Positions 1 through 8,742 of a stretch of 44,056 bases of DNA are shown in pieces. Position 1 is the first letter of the stretch. Each line of letters begins with the position of its first letter. The stretch lies in the NCBI RefSeq assembly GCF_900108305.1, contig NZ_FNUX01000025.1, forward strand, positions 1-44,056. Reading direction: 5' to 3'. The notes beneath the pieces are model-generated. The model ran no database searches and was not told the origin of the DNA. It worked only from the letters and a program-made list of their open reading frames with translations. This DNA comes from Nitrosomonas ureae (GTDB lineage: Bacteria; Pseudomonadota; Gammaproteobacteria; Burkholderiales; Nitrosomonadaceae). A program made the translations under genes and the position numbers.

Positions 1-2
1 TC

Positions 3-421
3 GGTAAATCCCGAGGTGGCTGGACCACCAGGATTCATCTGGTTGCCGCAGATGCCAGAACAGCCATAACCTCCTTTGCCTTATCTCCGGGGCATGCGAT
101 GATGCACCGGAAGGGCGACAACTCCTGTTAGCGCTCGGCCCCGTCTCTTCACCTACTCATCTGCTGATGGATCGTGCTTATGAAGGTGATCAAACCAGAC
201 AGCTTGCATTGGAGCTCGGTTATATCCCGGTTGTCCCACCCAAAACTAATCGATTGGAGCCCTGGGAATATGACCGCGCCATGTACAAAAAACGCAATGA
301 GATCGAAAGATTATTCCGCAGACTCAAGGGCTTTCGTCGAATATTCTCCAGATTCGACAAACTGGATATCATCTTTCTCTCATTCATCCATTTCGCTCTT
401 ATCGTCGAAGCACTTAGGTAG
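3..421 (+). pseudogene. IS5-family transposase, C-terminal part, frameshifted
   Basis: The reading frame that enters at base 3 gives GKSRGGWTTRIHLVAADAR, typical of IS5-type DDE transposases, but it runs to a stop near base 138. Dropping into the next frame at about base 97-100 restores the family sequence (DAPEGRQLLLALGPVSTPTHLL) and continues through MDRAYEGD, with a catalytic Asp, to KRNEIERLFRRLKGF, with the catalytic Glu, and a stop at 421. One base has therefore been lost around GHA/DDAPEG. There is no A-rich slippery run there, so this looks like decay and not programmed frameshifting. The 5' part lies outside the window. The region 421-433 (gtgttaacaggcc) is probably the right terminal repeat of the element. 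Confidence 0.8.
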
Positions 422-497
422 TGTTAACAGGCCATAATTGCAGTATTTATCCAACCGTGTCTGGAAATGTTAATCTGTCACGAGAACAATAGAAATA

Positions 498-1598
498 ATG
501 TTTAGTGACGTGAATGATCTGTTGAAAATCCACGAGGCCGGCATCACTGATAAATCAACTAATAAGGTGCTAAAATTCGCAGTAATTATGATTGAGCGGC
601 GTAATTTCTATCGAATTCTTTACATTCAGCCTGATGCACCGATGGAGGTGATCAAGGAAAGTTATTGGGCATTAATGCAGAAACTTGTAATGCATCCTGA
701 GCTGACCAATCCGGATTGGAATGTGAGTTTGCTTAACCTTGCTTATAGTACGTTAAGAGATCCGCTCAAACGGGATGTATATGATCAAGAATTATTAGAT
801 CGATATCATATTAAAGTTCTCAGTCAGGGTGCATTGGGTTCCAATGCTAAGCTTGGAGCGGAGAGAAAGCCCAGTGAGCGTGTGGATAGTTTGAATCAAC
901 GCAATTATTATCGGATTCTTCAAGTTCAACCTGATGCGCCAATTACAACAATTAAGGCGAGTTATCAGACATTAAAAAAAAATTCTCTCCAGGATCAAGT
1001 ATTACTTGAAGAGGCTTATCGAATTCTATCTGATCCGGCGGCGCGCATGCGGTATGACGCACTTTGGGTGAGTAAATTACTTCATGTTGCGAAAGAAACA
1101 ACAAATAAGAAGACTAACCTACCCGGCTTGGTTTCTGTGCCAGATGCGCCGGAGCGCTCTGTTAAGCCCTATCGAGGGATAATTACACATTATTGTTTTT
1201 TCTGCAAAACACCCTATGTACCGCAAACAGGCTTATACCAAAGTGAAAATTGTTTGGAATGTGCAAGCCCGCTATTCGTATTGCATCATGAAAATCCGGA
1301 ATCGACACAACGTACAATCATGCGGATTCCAGTGAGAGGGGAGTTGGTTTTTTATTTATTCTGGCCGGGTCGGCCGGTGCAGGGTGTTTTTCAAGATTTA
1401 TCACCTGCAGGGATACGCTTCTTGACAGAAGTAATGCTGGATTTCAAAGACATTATAAAAATTGACGCACCAAATTTCCAAGCGGTAGCGGAAGTGACCA
1501 ATAAATATCACGAAAGTCATGGAATTTCGGTAGGTGCCCGTTTTGTTGCGGTAAAATTTGCTCAGCAACAGGGTAATTTTATCACCATGCAGGTTTAA
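498..1598 (+). CDS. Double J-domain, zinc-ribbon and PilZ-like protein
   Basis: A 366-aa protein with two degenerate DnaJ-type domains. The first (residues about 34-95) starts NFYRILYIQPDAP and has HPE in place of the HPD motif. The second (about 133-187) starts NYYRILQVQPDAP and ends in the usual EEAYRILSDPAARMRYD, but has no HPD at all. A CxxC...CxxC zinc ribbon follows (CFFC and CLEC, residues about 234-255). The C-terminal 100 residues look like a PilZ-type beta barrel, with RGELVFYLFWPG and QDLSPAGIRFLTE. Loss of HPD argues against stimulation of DnaK; a role as a docking or c-di-GMP-linked adaptor is inference. The start is uncertain: the ATG at 588 (MIERRNFYR) would remove 30 poorly conserved residues, and neither start has a strong ribosome site. 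The gene stands alone between IS remnants. Confidence 0.65.
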   Translation: MFSDVNDLLKIHEAGITDKSTNKVLKFAVIMIERRNFYRILYIQPDAPMEVIKESYWALMQKLVMHPELTNPDWNVSLLNLAYSTLRDPLKRDVYDQELLDRYHIKVLSQGALGSNAKLGAERKPSERVDSLNQRNYYRILQVQPDAPITTIKASYQTLKKNSLQDQVLLEEAYRILSDPAARMRYDALWVSKLLHVAKETTNKKTNLPGLVSVPDAPERSVKPYRGIITHYCFFCKTPYVPQTGLYQSENCLECASPLFVLHHENPESTQRTIMRIPVRGELVFYLFWPGRPVQGVFQDLSPAGIRFLTEVMLDFKDIIKIDAPNFQAVAEVTNKYHESHGISVGARFVAVKFAQQQGNFITMQV

Positions 1599-1641
1599 AG
1601 ACTGCTGGAAACTATCGGCACTGATCGTTCAATTAGTATGA

Positions 1642-1829
1642 TGTTAATCAGCGTGCAAAACTTACCAGAGTTTAGGGAGAAACAGCGTTGAAAAGTTTCC
1701 GCCCCGGAATGTTAAATGCCCGACATTTAGTCGGAGAACTCTGGAGTGATAACAATGGATATTATTGCCGAAGTAAGAAGGCGTCATTTTGTTAGCAGGG
1801 AAAGCATTAGCTCAATAGCACGTTCACTG
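1642..1829 (+). mobile_element. IS21-type element end with istA 5' remnant
   Basis: The stretch starts with tgttaatca and matches, base by base over most of its length, the istA-side end of the element at 18222-20651 in inverted orientation (shared gacatttagtcggagaa and ggagtgataacaatgga). From the ATG at 1755 it encodes MDIIAEVRRRHFVSRESISS, the helix-turn-helix start of IstA. The frame is cut at base 1829, where a second element begins. Only the first 25 codons remain, so it cannot make transposase. Confidence 0.75.
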
Positions 1830-1975
1830 TGTTGATACCGGTTTAAAATTGACACTCCATTACGGTTGAAAACTGACCAGGGGAAAATAGAGCGCAGGAT
1901 ACTACGCATCTGTGGATAAGTGAACCGGACTGAGTTGGTTTTTGCCTCCTGTTGATGTTTTAGTTTAGCTGTAAT

Positions 1976-2110
1976 TTACTGCAAATTAGCCAGATTTTGT
2001 TCTGGTGAGTATTTTTCTTTTTCTCGCTGCTGTATTCTGATCTTCGCACAGGCAGCGCTTTGTTTGTACCGGAAAGACTCATTGCCGGTTTCAATGATGT
2101 GGCAATGGTG
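1976..2110 (-). pseudogene. IstB C-terminal fragment
   Basis: Reverse-strand codons give HHCHIIETGNESFRYK followed by a Lys/Gln-rich tail and a stop at 1976. This matches the last 45 residues of IS21-family IstB helper ATPases; compare [16 protein letters not shown] in the full-length IstB at 18290-19036. The Walker motifs are absent, so it is not functional. Confidence 0.65.
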
Positions 2111-2152
2111 CGTTGTTCATATCATTTTATGAAACTTCGGACTCCATGAAAA

Positions 2153-2257
2153 TCAGCATACCTCAGTATTCCGTGACAAACTTGTGCGGCGTTGAATCTC
2201 GCTTATCGTTAGATGTTCACGGTAAAACATCCGCCGTATCTTTGCATACATAACCAT
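2153..2257 (-). pseudogene. IstA N-terminal fragment of the deleted element
   Basis: This 34-codon open frame starts MVMYAKIRRMFYREHLTISE, then has IQRRTSLSRNT, the helix-turn-helix of an IS21-family IstA, and stops at 2153 after EVC. It differs from the IstA at 1755 and at 20537, so it belongs to a different IS21 subtype. The DDE core is missing. Confidence 0.65.
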
Positions 2258-2340
2258 GGTAATCACCTCTTCTTAATCTCTGCTTAAAAAAATAAGCAGA
2301 ATACGTGGATCACCTGGTCAATTTTCGACCGGTGTCAACA

Positions 2341-2456
2341 CGCTTACAGATAAATCACTTAGGTACATAGGATTCATAAAATAGTTGAGAGCATCTTTTC
2401 AACTATATGACAAATCATCAAATTATTTCAAGACAGCTTCTGAGAATGATAGCTTT
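2341..2456. other. Intergenic stretch downstream of nuoN
   Basis: Together with 1599-1641 this is the only part between the J-domain gene and nuoN not occupied by IS remnants. It is AT-rich. I see no convincing terminator hairpin for the nuo operon, which ends at 2457. Confidence 0.5.
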
Positions 2457-3860
2457 TCAAGGCATTTTAATCGATTCCAATAACCATTCCGGGAAAATGC
2501 CGAGTCCGATAACAAAAAGGCTGACGATGATCAGGACGGCATGAGTTCCTTGTGCCGGCGGTGTAGCATTGATGTCTGTTGTTTTATCGCTATAAAATAC
2601 CATGATTATCCGCAAGTAATAGAAAAAAGCGAACGCCGTGTTGATTCCTGCTATAACCGCCAGCATGATGTGGCCTGCTTCGATGGCTGCACCAAAGGCA
2701 AGCAGCTTGGCCATAAACCCGGCGGTTGGCGGAAGACCGGCAAGGGCTAGCAGGCAGATTCCCATGGTGAACCCTACTATCGGGTAACGCCGTCCCAGTC
2801 CCTGATAATCTTTCAGATTTTCGCGATCATGATCGGGGAGAGCAAGCGCCGCGACGACTGCGAATACACCCAGATTCATGGCAGTATAGGCAACGGCATA
2901 ATAGAAGGCGGCATCCTGGCCTAGAGAATTTCCTGCTGCCAGTGCTACCAGAATATAGCCAAGATGAGCGATGGAAGAATAGGCAAGCAGCCTTTTCAGA
3001 TTCTGCTGATGCAGCGCCAGCAGATTGCCAGCTACCATGCTGATCAGCGCCAGCCCCCACAATAACGGCAGCAGCACCTCCCATATGTGGGGCAATTGCA
3101 GGCACAAAAGCCGGATCAGAAACACCAGCGCAGCAGCCTTGGCGATACTGGCGAACAGGGCTGTTATCGGTGAAGGGGCGGCCTGATAGATGTCAGGTGC
3201 CCACATATGAAAGGGTACCAGGGCCAGCTTGAATCCTATCCCGACCAGGATCAGCGTTACGGCGACCGGCAACAGATGCTTGCTGGTGGGCTCAGCCCCC
3301 AGAGCTGCCAGATCCAGAGTGCCTGTAGCGGCATAGATCAGTGCGACACCATAAAGAAAAAATGCGACCGAAAAACCAGCGAGTATCGCGTATTTTACCC
3401 CTCCCTCGATTGCGCCATCCCGCTCCGGCCGCCAAGCGATAAGCGCATACAGAGGTATTGCCAGGATTTCCAGGCCGATAAAGGCGTTGACAAGGTTATG
3501 TGAGCTTACAAGCAAAATCATCCCCAACGTCGCGAAGAGGATCAGGCTTAAATATTCCTCTCGTACTTCACCGCGGAGAGGTTCATAGCTGGTCGAGAGC
3601 ATGACAATGGCTGTGGCACTCAGCATAAAAAATGGAGTAAACAAACGGCTGATACTGTCGGCTACCAGCAGACCGCCTACCTCTCGAGGTGCTTCCCAGA
3701 GCAAGGTGGTGGCAGCACCCAGCAACAGGAACACCAGTGCAACGTTCGTCAATCGGCGGGTTGAAACACGCTTTGGCCCGATACCCATCATCAGTAGGGT
3801 CAGGCCGCCCGTGGCTAGCAAGAGGTAAGGAATCAGACTGATCAGGTCAGCGAGGCGCAT
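2457..3860 (-). CDS. nuoN: NADH-quinone oxidoreductase subunit N
   Basis: A 467-aa, almost wholly hydrophobic antiporter-like subunit of complex I. It carries the proton-translocation module pattern shared with NuoL and NuoM, including the broken-helix regions around GFKLALVPFHMWAPDIYQ and the following KRLLAYSSIAHLGY. About 14 membrane helices are expected. The length is close to the family norm of about 480. It is the last gene of the reverse-strand nuo operon, 12 bases after nuoM. The start ATG at 3860 leads directly into the first helix (ADLISLIPYLLLATGG). Confidence 0.95.
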   Translation of the reverse strand: MRLADLISLIPYLLLATGGLTLLMMGIGPKRVSTRRLTNVALVFLLLGAATTLLWEAPREVGGLLVADSISRLFTPFFMLSATAIVMLSTSYEPLRGEVREEYLSLILFATLGMILLVSSHNLVNAFIGLEILAIPLYALIAWRPERDGAIEGGVKYAILAGFSVAFFLYGVALIYAATGTLDLAALGAEPTSKHLLPVAVTLILVGIGFKLALVPFHMWAPDIYQAAPSPITALFASIAKAAALVFLIRLLCLQLPHIWEVLLPLLWGLALISMVAGNLLALHQQNLKRLLAYSSIAHLGYILVALAAGNSLGQDAAFYYAVAYTAMNLGVFAVVAALALPDHDRENLKDYQGLGRRYPIVGFTMGICLLALAGLPPTAGFMAKLLAFGAAIEAGHIMLAVIAGINTAFAFFYYLRIIMVFYSDKTTDINATPPAQGTHAVLIIVSLFVIGLGIFPEWLLESIKMP

Positions 3861-3872
3861 TGATTGTTCCTG

Positions 3873-5348
3873 TCATTGGCCGGGGTTCGATTCGATGAGG
3901 GCGGTTACCGGTATCCGCAAGCTATCCAGAAAGGGTGCAGGATAAAGGCCCAGCCACAGCACGACTATCGCCAGCAGCCCCAGCGCCAGTATTTCGCGGC
4001 GATTGAGGTCGACCCATGTTTGATCGTTGTTCGTTTCTCCCAGCATGGCACGCTGGTACATCCACAGCAGATAAACGACCCCGGCAATGATACCCATGGC
4101 GCCTGCTATGGCAAGCCCGGGGGAGATCTGGAACACACCGGCAAGCACCAGGAATTCGCCAATGAAGTTGGCCAGACCTGGCATGCCCATCGCGGAGAGC
4201 GTGAAAAACAGCAGCATGACAGCCAGCCGGGGCAGCGGTGATAACAGCCCCCCAAGGCGAGCCAGTAAGCGAGTGCCGGAGCGTTCTTCCAGCATTCCGA
4301 CCAGGGCAAACATCGCTCCTGTCGTTACGCCATGAGCCAGCATCAGGAGTATGGCACCGTTCAGGCTTTCCTGATTCCAGGCATAAATGCCAAATACAAC
4401 GAAGCCGAGGTGGCTGATAGAAGAATAGGCAATGAGACGTTTCATGTCTTCCTGCACCAAAGCCAGCAAGGCACCGTAAAGAATGCCGATTACCCCCAGC
4501 GCCATACCAATGGACGCGAAGTCTGCTGAGGCTTCGGGAAACAGCGGCAGGCAAAAGCGCAGCAAGCCATATGTACCGGTTTTTAGCAACAGGCCGGCGA
4601 GAAAGATGCTGCCTGCTGTAGGAGCCTCGGTATGAGCGTCGGGAAGCCAGCTATGCAGCGGGAACAACGGAATCTTGACGGCAAAGGCGACGAAAAACCC
4701 CAGCATCAGCCACATTCCAGTCTTGTCGGGCAAATCGGTATGCAGTAGCGCGAAGTAATCGAAGGTGTAAATTCCCGTCTGTTCGCCATGCAGGAAGTAC
4801 AGCCCCAGGATTGCTATCAGCATCAGCAATGAACCGGTAACCGTGAAAAGGAAAAACTTGTAGGCAGCATAAAGCCGACGTTCGTGTCCCCACAATCCGA
4901 TCAGGAAATACATGGGTACGAGCATCAGTTCCCAGAATACATAGAACAATACCAGGTCCAGCGACAGGAAGACTCCCATGATGCCTGCCTGGGTGGCGAG
5001 CAGCGTAGCGGCAAAGGCAGACCAGTTATGATGTACCGCATTCCACGAGGCGAGTACCGCCACCGGACCAAGCAGCGCCGTCAGCAATATCAGCAGCAGG
5101 CTGATGCCATCCATGCCCAGCAAGAACTGGATTCCCATGGCGGGTATCCACGGAATACGCAGGATGTATAAATAACCGCCTTCTCCGGGAGTCGCGCCCC
5201 ACCACAGGAACAGGGCGATTAGCAGTTCTACACCTGTGACGGTCAGCGCGGCCCAGCGCACATACGTGGCTCTGCTATGTCCTGTCAGGCCGATCCACAG
5301 ACCACCTAATAGAGGGAGAAATATCAGCACGCTTAACCAGTATGTCAT
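3873..5348 (-). CDS. nuoM: NADH-quinone oxidoreductase subunit M
   Basis: A 491-aa antiporter-like membrane subunit of complex I. Diagnostic stretches are FYVFWELMLVPMYFLIG, with the conserved Glu used in proton transfer, KIPLFPLHSWLPDAHTEAP and KRLIAYSSISHLGFV. About 14 membrane helices are expected and the length is normal. It lies 7 bases after nuoL and 12 before nuoN in the operon. No disruption is seen. Confidence 0.96.
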   Translation of the reverse strand: MTYWLSVLIFLPLLGGLWIGLTGHSRATYVRWAALTVTGVELLIALFLWWGATPGEGGYLYILRIPWIPAMGIQFLLGMDGISLLLILLTALLGPVAVLASWNAVHHNWSAFAATLLATQAGIMGVFLSLDLVLFYVFWELMLVPMYFLIGLWGHERRLYAAYKFFLFTVTGSLLMLIAILGLYFLHGEQTGIYTFDYFALLHTDLPDKTGMWLMLGFFVAFAVKIPLFPLHSWLPDAHTEAPTAGSIFLAGLLLKTGTYGLLRFCLPLFPEASADFASIGMALGVIGILYGALLALVQEDMKRLIAYSSISHLGFVVFGIYAWNQESLNGAILLMLAHGVTTGAMFALVGMLEERSGTRLLARLGGLLSPLPRLAVMLLFFTLSAMGMPGLANFIGEFLVLAGVFQISPGLAIAGAMGIIAGVVYLLWMYQRAMLGETNNDQTWVDLNRREILALGLLAIVVLWLGLYPAPFLDSLRIPVTALIESNPGQ

Positions 5349-5355
5349 CCTGTCT

Positions 5356-7293
5356 TCACCATAACCAATATCCTAATAAAAATGTGGCTCCTGCGCTTAT
5401 CATGAGGGCATAGCGGCTCAGGAAACCATTCTGGGTGGCGCTGAGCCGGCTATATCCGATTTGCAATGCCATTACAAGACTGGCGATACCGACTTCCAGA
5501 ACGCGGTGTTCCACACTTTTGCGACAGAAGGCGGCAAAAGCCAGGAATCCGGTTGTTATTCTGGTCAGCGCTCCTTCGATCACAAGCGTGTCCACGGTGC
5601 GCCACAGTCCTCTTGCCAGAGCATGGTAAGGGCGTACCAGGGCAGCATGGTAAAAGGCATCAAAGCCCCAGCCAGTACGCAAAAAATCAGCTGCGGGCAG
5701 TGACTGGCCTGTCTGTTCGCGATGTATCAGCAGCATGGCCAGTCCAATGCCTGCCAGTGGCAATAGGACAGCGATGGCCTGGAGAGTATAAGTAATTGTC
5801 AGTGAAGGGAAGGCTGCCAAGCCAAGCTCATCCTCCAGCCACGTACTCCAAAGATGGGGACCGGGCCAGCCTTCCGGCAGTTCGACAAATCCGCTGACGA
5901 GGCTAAGCAGAGCCAGGATGAGTAATGGCCAGGCCATGAGAGGGGGAAGCGATATCGTCGAAGTTCGGGGTCCCGGGCCATGAAAGACGAGTAAATAGGC
6001 ACGAAAGATATAAACCGCAGTCAACAGAGCGCCCACGGCGGCAAACATCCACAGCAGCGGGCCCGCCGGTGCGGTCCAGGCGGTGGCAAGAATGGCATCT
6101 TTACTGTAAAAGCCGGCGGTAACGAATGGCAGCCCGGCCAACGATGCTGCGCCAGCCAGGAATGTCCAGCGGGCCAAGGGCGGGTGGTTGCCGAGCCGGC
6201 CCAGATTATGCATATCATGTTCATCGCCGCCAGTGCGAATGACGGCCCCTGCAGACAGAAACAATAACGCCTTGAAAAAGGCATGGGTAGTGAGGTGGAA
6301 TAGCGCCAGCGCATAGGCACCGCAACCCAAGGCAAGGAACATGTAGCCGATCTGGCTGATGGTGGAATAAGCCAGTACGCGCTTGAAGTCAGTCTGCGCG
6401 AGGGCAGAGCTGGCGCCGTAGACGATGGTTAGCGCGCCGATGGCCGCCACGAGCCATTGAACCGAGGGTGCCAGTTCGAATAATGGGTGAGTGCGGGCGA
6501 TCAAATAAACACCGGCCGTCACCATGGTAGCGGCATGAATCAGTGCAGAAACCGGACTGGGACCAGCCATGGCATCCGGCAGCCAGACCTGTAGCGGCAA
6601 CTGTGCCGACTTTCCCACGGCGCCGCCCAGAATTAACATTGCGACCAATGTAGCTAGTTGTGAGCCTGGTTCCCATTGGGTCGTAGCGTGAGTGAGCAGA
6701 GCGGATAATGACAATTCGTGAAATTGGCTGAAAAGTAGGAAGATACCGAGCGCCAGCGCCGTATCGCCAACCCGGGTAACGATAAAGGCTTTGCGTCCTG
6801 CGTTGCTCGGCAGCGGTTCACGGTACCAGAATCCGATCAGGGCATAAGAGCATAAGCCTACCAGTTCCCAGCCCAGATAGAGAAGAAGTAGATTGTCGGC
6901 CAGCACGAGGATCAACATGCCAGCCAGAAACAGATTGAGAAAAAAATAGTAGCGGCGCTGATCGGTTTCTTCAGCCATGGAGGCTGCCGAGTAGAGATGG
7001 ATCAGCAAGCCCACGCCGCTGACGATGCTGACCATTACTAAAGCAAGGCGGTCAAGGGTGAAACCAATTGCCAGTCGCCAGTCGCCTACCGCTATCCAGG
7101 TGTAGAGAGTCTGCTGCAACGGCTGGCTGGCGGCTCCGGTAAACCATGCCAGCAGCACTGCTGCAAAAGCTGCGGCTGCAGCGCAATTGGCTGCCATGGC
7201 AAAGTACTCACGCCTTAACAACCCTCCCAGCAAAGCGATAACCAGCGCGCCTAGCAAGGGTGCTCCGGGAATCAACCACAGCCACTGGCTCAC
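5356..7293 (-). CDS. nuoL: NADH-quinone oxidoreductase subunit L
   Basis: A 645-aa distal antiporter-like subunit of complex I. It has LLLLYLGWELVGLCSYALIG, with the conserved Glu, the PLQVWLPDAMAGPSPVSALIHAATMV block and KRVLAYSTISQIGYM. The C-terminal part (after about residue 490) would form the lateral helix and the final anchoring helix (LMISAGATFLLGYWLW). The gene begins with GTG inside the nuoK stop (GTGA overlap), which suggests translational coupling. The length is slightly above the usual 610-620. Confidence 0.96.
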   Translation of the reverse strand: MSQWLWLIPGAPLLGALVIALLGGLLRREYFAMAANCAAAAAFAAVLLAWFTGAASQPLQQTLYTWIAVGDWRLAIGFTLDRLALVMVSIVSGVGLLIHLYSAASMAEETDQRRYYFFLNLFLAGMLILVLADNLLLLYLGWELVGLCSYALIGFWYREPLPSNAGRKAFIVTRVGDTALALGIFLLFSQFHELSLSALLTHATTQWEPGSQLATLVAMLILGGAVGKSAQLPLQVWLPDAMAGPSPVSALIHAATMVTAGVYLIARTHPLFELAPSVQWLVAAIGALTIVYGASSALAQTDFKRVLAYSTISQIGYMFLALGCGAYALALFHLTTHAFFKALLFLSAGAVIRTGGDEHDMHNLGRLGNHPPLARWTFLAGAASLAGLPFVTAGFYSKDAILATAWTAPAGPLLWMFAAVGALLTAVYIFRAYLLVFHGPGPRTSTISLPPLMAWPLLILALLSLVSGFVELPEGWPGPHLWSTWLEDELGLAAFPSLTITYTLQAIAVLLPLAGIGLAMLLIHREQTGQSLPAADFLRTGWGFDAFYHAALVRPYHALARGLWRTVDTLVIEGALTRITTGFLAFAAFCRKSVEHRVLEVGIASLVMALQIGYSRLSATQNGFLSRYALMISAGATFLLGYWLW

Positions 7294-7613
7294 GGCACAC
7301 CTTCTTTATTATCATCTCTGAGGCGGGTAAGAGCCTCTACCCGTACCGCCTTGTAGCGGTCGAAGGCCAGCCATATCAGGATCAGCGCTACCACGATTTC
7401 TGCGGCGGTTACCGCCATCAGCATGATGGTCAGTACCTGGCCGTCGGCATTGCCCCAGTGCTGACCGGCCGCTATCGCCGTCAGAGCGACACCGTTGAAC
7501 ATCACCTCCAGCCCCATCAGTATGAACAGTAATTCACGCCGCAATAGTACCACTGCGAGACCCAGCACGAATAACAAGGCAGCGATCGCAAGACTGTGAT
7601 TAAGCGGGATCAC
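7290..7613 (-). CDS. nuoK: NADH-quinone oxidoreductase subunit K
   Basis: A 107-aa subunit with three membrane helices (LAIAALLFVLGLAVVLL, ELLFILMGLEVMFNGVALTA and IMLMAVTAAEIVVALILIWL). The two buried Glu residues of the family, in GLEVMFN and TAAEIVVAL, are present; they belong to the central polar axis of complex I. It starts with GTG at 7613, overlaps the nuoJ stop by four bases, and overlaps nuoL by four at the other end. Confidence 0.95.
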   Translation of the reverse strand: MIPLNHSLAIAALLFVLGLAVVLLRRELLFILMGLEVMFNGVALTAIAAGQHWGNADGQVLTIMLMAVTAAEIVVALILIWLAFDRYKAVRVEALTRLRDDNKEGVP

Positions 7614-8101
7614 TTCTGTCTCCTGCGACTGAGATAGAGGACAGCCACCAATGCCGCCAGTAACAACACAGCAACGGCTTCAACGACTAACAGATAAGGG
7701 CCGAACAGGGCGTTTCCCACAGCTTTGGGTCCGATCGTCGTGACGTCGCCAACTTTTTCCGATGGCGACCGGGTGAGCAACAGCAAAAGTTCCAGCCACA
7801 GGAACAACGCCAGCAGCGCTGCCGGTACCCATCCGGCGGGCAGCGACAGCGGCCGGTTTTGTCCGGTGCGAAGATTCATCATCATGATCAGAAACAGGAA
7901 TAAGACCATGATCGCCCCGGCGTAGAGCATAACCTGAAGGGCTGCCAGCAGTGGCGCGCCGAGCAGGAAGAAGAGCAAGGCCAGCGCCAGCAGCGAGACG
8001 ATCAGGTAAATGGCGGCATGGACCGGATGACGCACGATCAGGATCGCACCTGCAGCAATCACTGCGATGGCGGAAGTGAGATAAAAAATGATCTCATGCA
8101 T
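7610..8101 (-). CDS. nuoJ: NADH-quinone oxidoreductase subunit J
   Basis: A 163-aa membrane subunit of complex I with about five helices. The family core is visible as PVHAAIYLIVSLLALALLFFLLGAP (in two pieces) followed by ALQVMLYAGAIMVLFLFLIMM, where the Gly-rich helix forms the pi-bulge switch. The protein is a little shorter than the E. coli one (184). It follows nuoI after 80 untranslated bases, the longest gap within the operon; I see no hairpin or promoter there. Confidence 0.94.
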   Translation of the reverse strand: MHEIIFYLTSAIAVIAAGAILIVRHPVHAAIYLIVSLLALALLFFLLGAPLLAALQVMLYAGAIMVLFLFLIMMMNLRTGQNRPLSLPAGWVPAALLALFLWLELLLLLTRSPSEKVGDVTTIGPKAVGNALFGPYLLVVEAVAVLLLAALVAVLYLSRRRQK

Positions 8102-8181
8102 GAGTGGTCCGTGTCGGGCTGTCAGTTATTATCATTGCTGCTTTCTCTTATCTTCATACATTGCAAACAGTTTTTCACTTG

Positions 8182-8739
8182 CTAGGGCAGATTGGTATCA
8201 TGATCCACCGGTGGTGTATCGTGGGTGCCCTCGCCAATGGCCTTGCCGAAAATTGCAATGCCGGCGTGACGGTAAAAATTGTAACCGGCGTGCTTGCCCT
8301 GACCATCGATCAGCAGCTGCTCTTTCTCATATACGAGGCTGTCATGGCTGCGCTCGCACATTTCGAAGTCTGGAGTAAGCTGTATCGCCAGCGTCGGACA
8401 GGCTTCCTCACAAAAACCACAGAAGATGCAGCGGCTGAAATCGATACGAAACGTTTCCGGATAGCGCCGGCCGTCGTCCTGTTGCCTGGCCTGCAGGTGG
8501 ATGCAGTCCACCGGGCATACCGCCGAGCATAAATAACAGGCCACACAGCGCTCCTCGCCGTCAGGATCGCGGGTCAGCACGATGCGGCCGCGCCAGCGTC
8601 CGGGCAAAGAGCGTTTGATCTCCGGATAAGACACGGTCTCACGTTTTGCCCACGCGTGACGTAGGGTTACCCACAGCGAACGCCACAGCCTGATCAATGG
8701 GGACGCTATGCGTTTATTTGTCTGCCCGGCTATTTTCAA
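8182..8739 (-). CDS. nuoI: NADH-quinone oxidoreductase subunit I
   Basis: A 185-aa ferredoxin-like subunit of the complex I peripheral arm that holds clusters N6a and N6b. Two CxxCxxCxxxCP motifs are present: [12 protein letters not shown] (residues about 65-76) and [12 protein letters not shown] (about 104-115). The lead-in [15 protein letters not shown] is characteristic of the E. coli-type NuoI. It is placed 3 bases after nuoH. The C-terminal 30 residues extend past the usual end and carry no motif I know. Confidence 0.96.
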   Translation of the reverse strand: MKIAGQTNKRIASPLIRLWRSLWVTLRHAWAKRETVSYPEIKRSLPGRWRGRIVLTRDPDGEERCVACYLCSAVCPVDCIHLQARQQDDGRRYPETFRIDFSRCIFCGFCEEACPTLAIQLTPDFEMCERSHDSLVYEKEQLLIDGQGKHAGYNFYRHAGIAIFGKAIGEGTHDTPPVDHDTNLP

Positions 8740-8742
8740 GTG

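Larger units (their letters stand above)
1830..2340 (-). mobile_element. Internally deleted IS21-family element, MITE-like
   Basis: A 511-bp unit that begins with tgttgataccgg and ends with ccggtgtcaaca, so it has TG...CA ends with an inverted repeat of about 27 bp. On the reverse strand an IstA start (ATG at 2257, MVMYAKIRRMFYREHLTISE, with an upstream gaggtg) runs to a stop at 2153. After about 40 bases comes the very end of IstB (HHCHIIETGNESFRYK... to a stop at 1976). The roughly 2 kb normally between these two points is missing. It keeps both ends and could move only with help in trans. It directly abuts the other IS21 end at 1829; the flanks show no clean target duplication. Confidence 0.7.
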
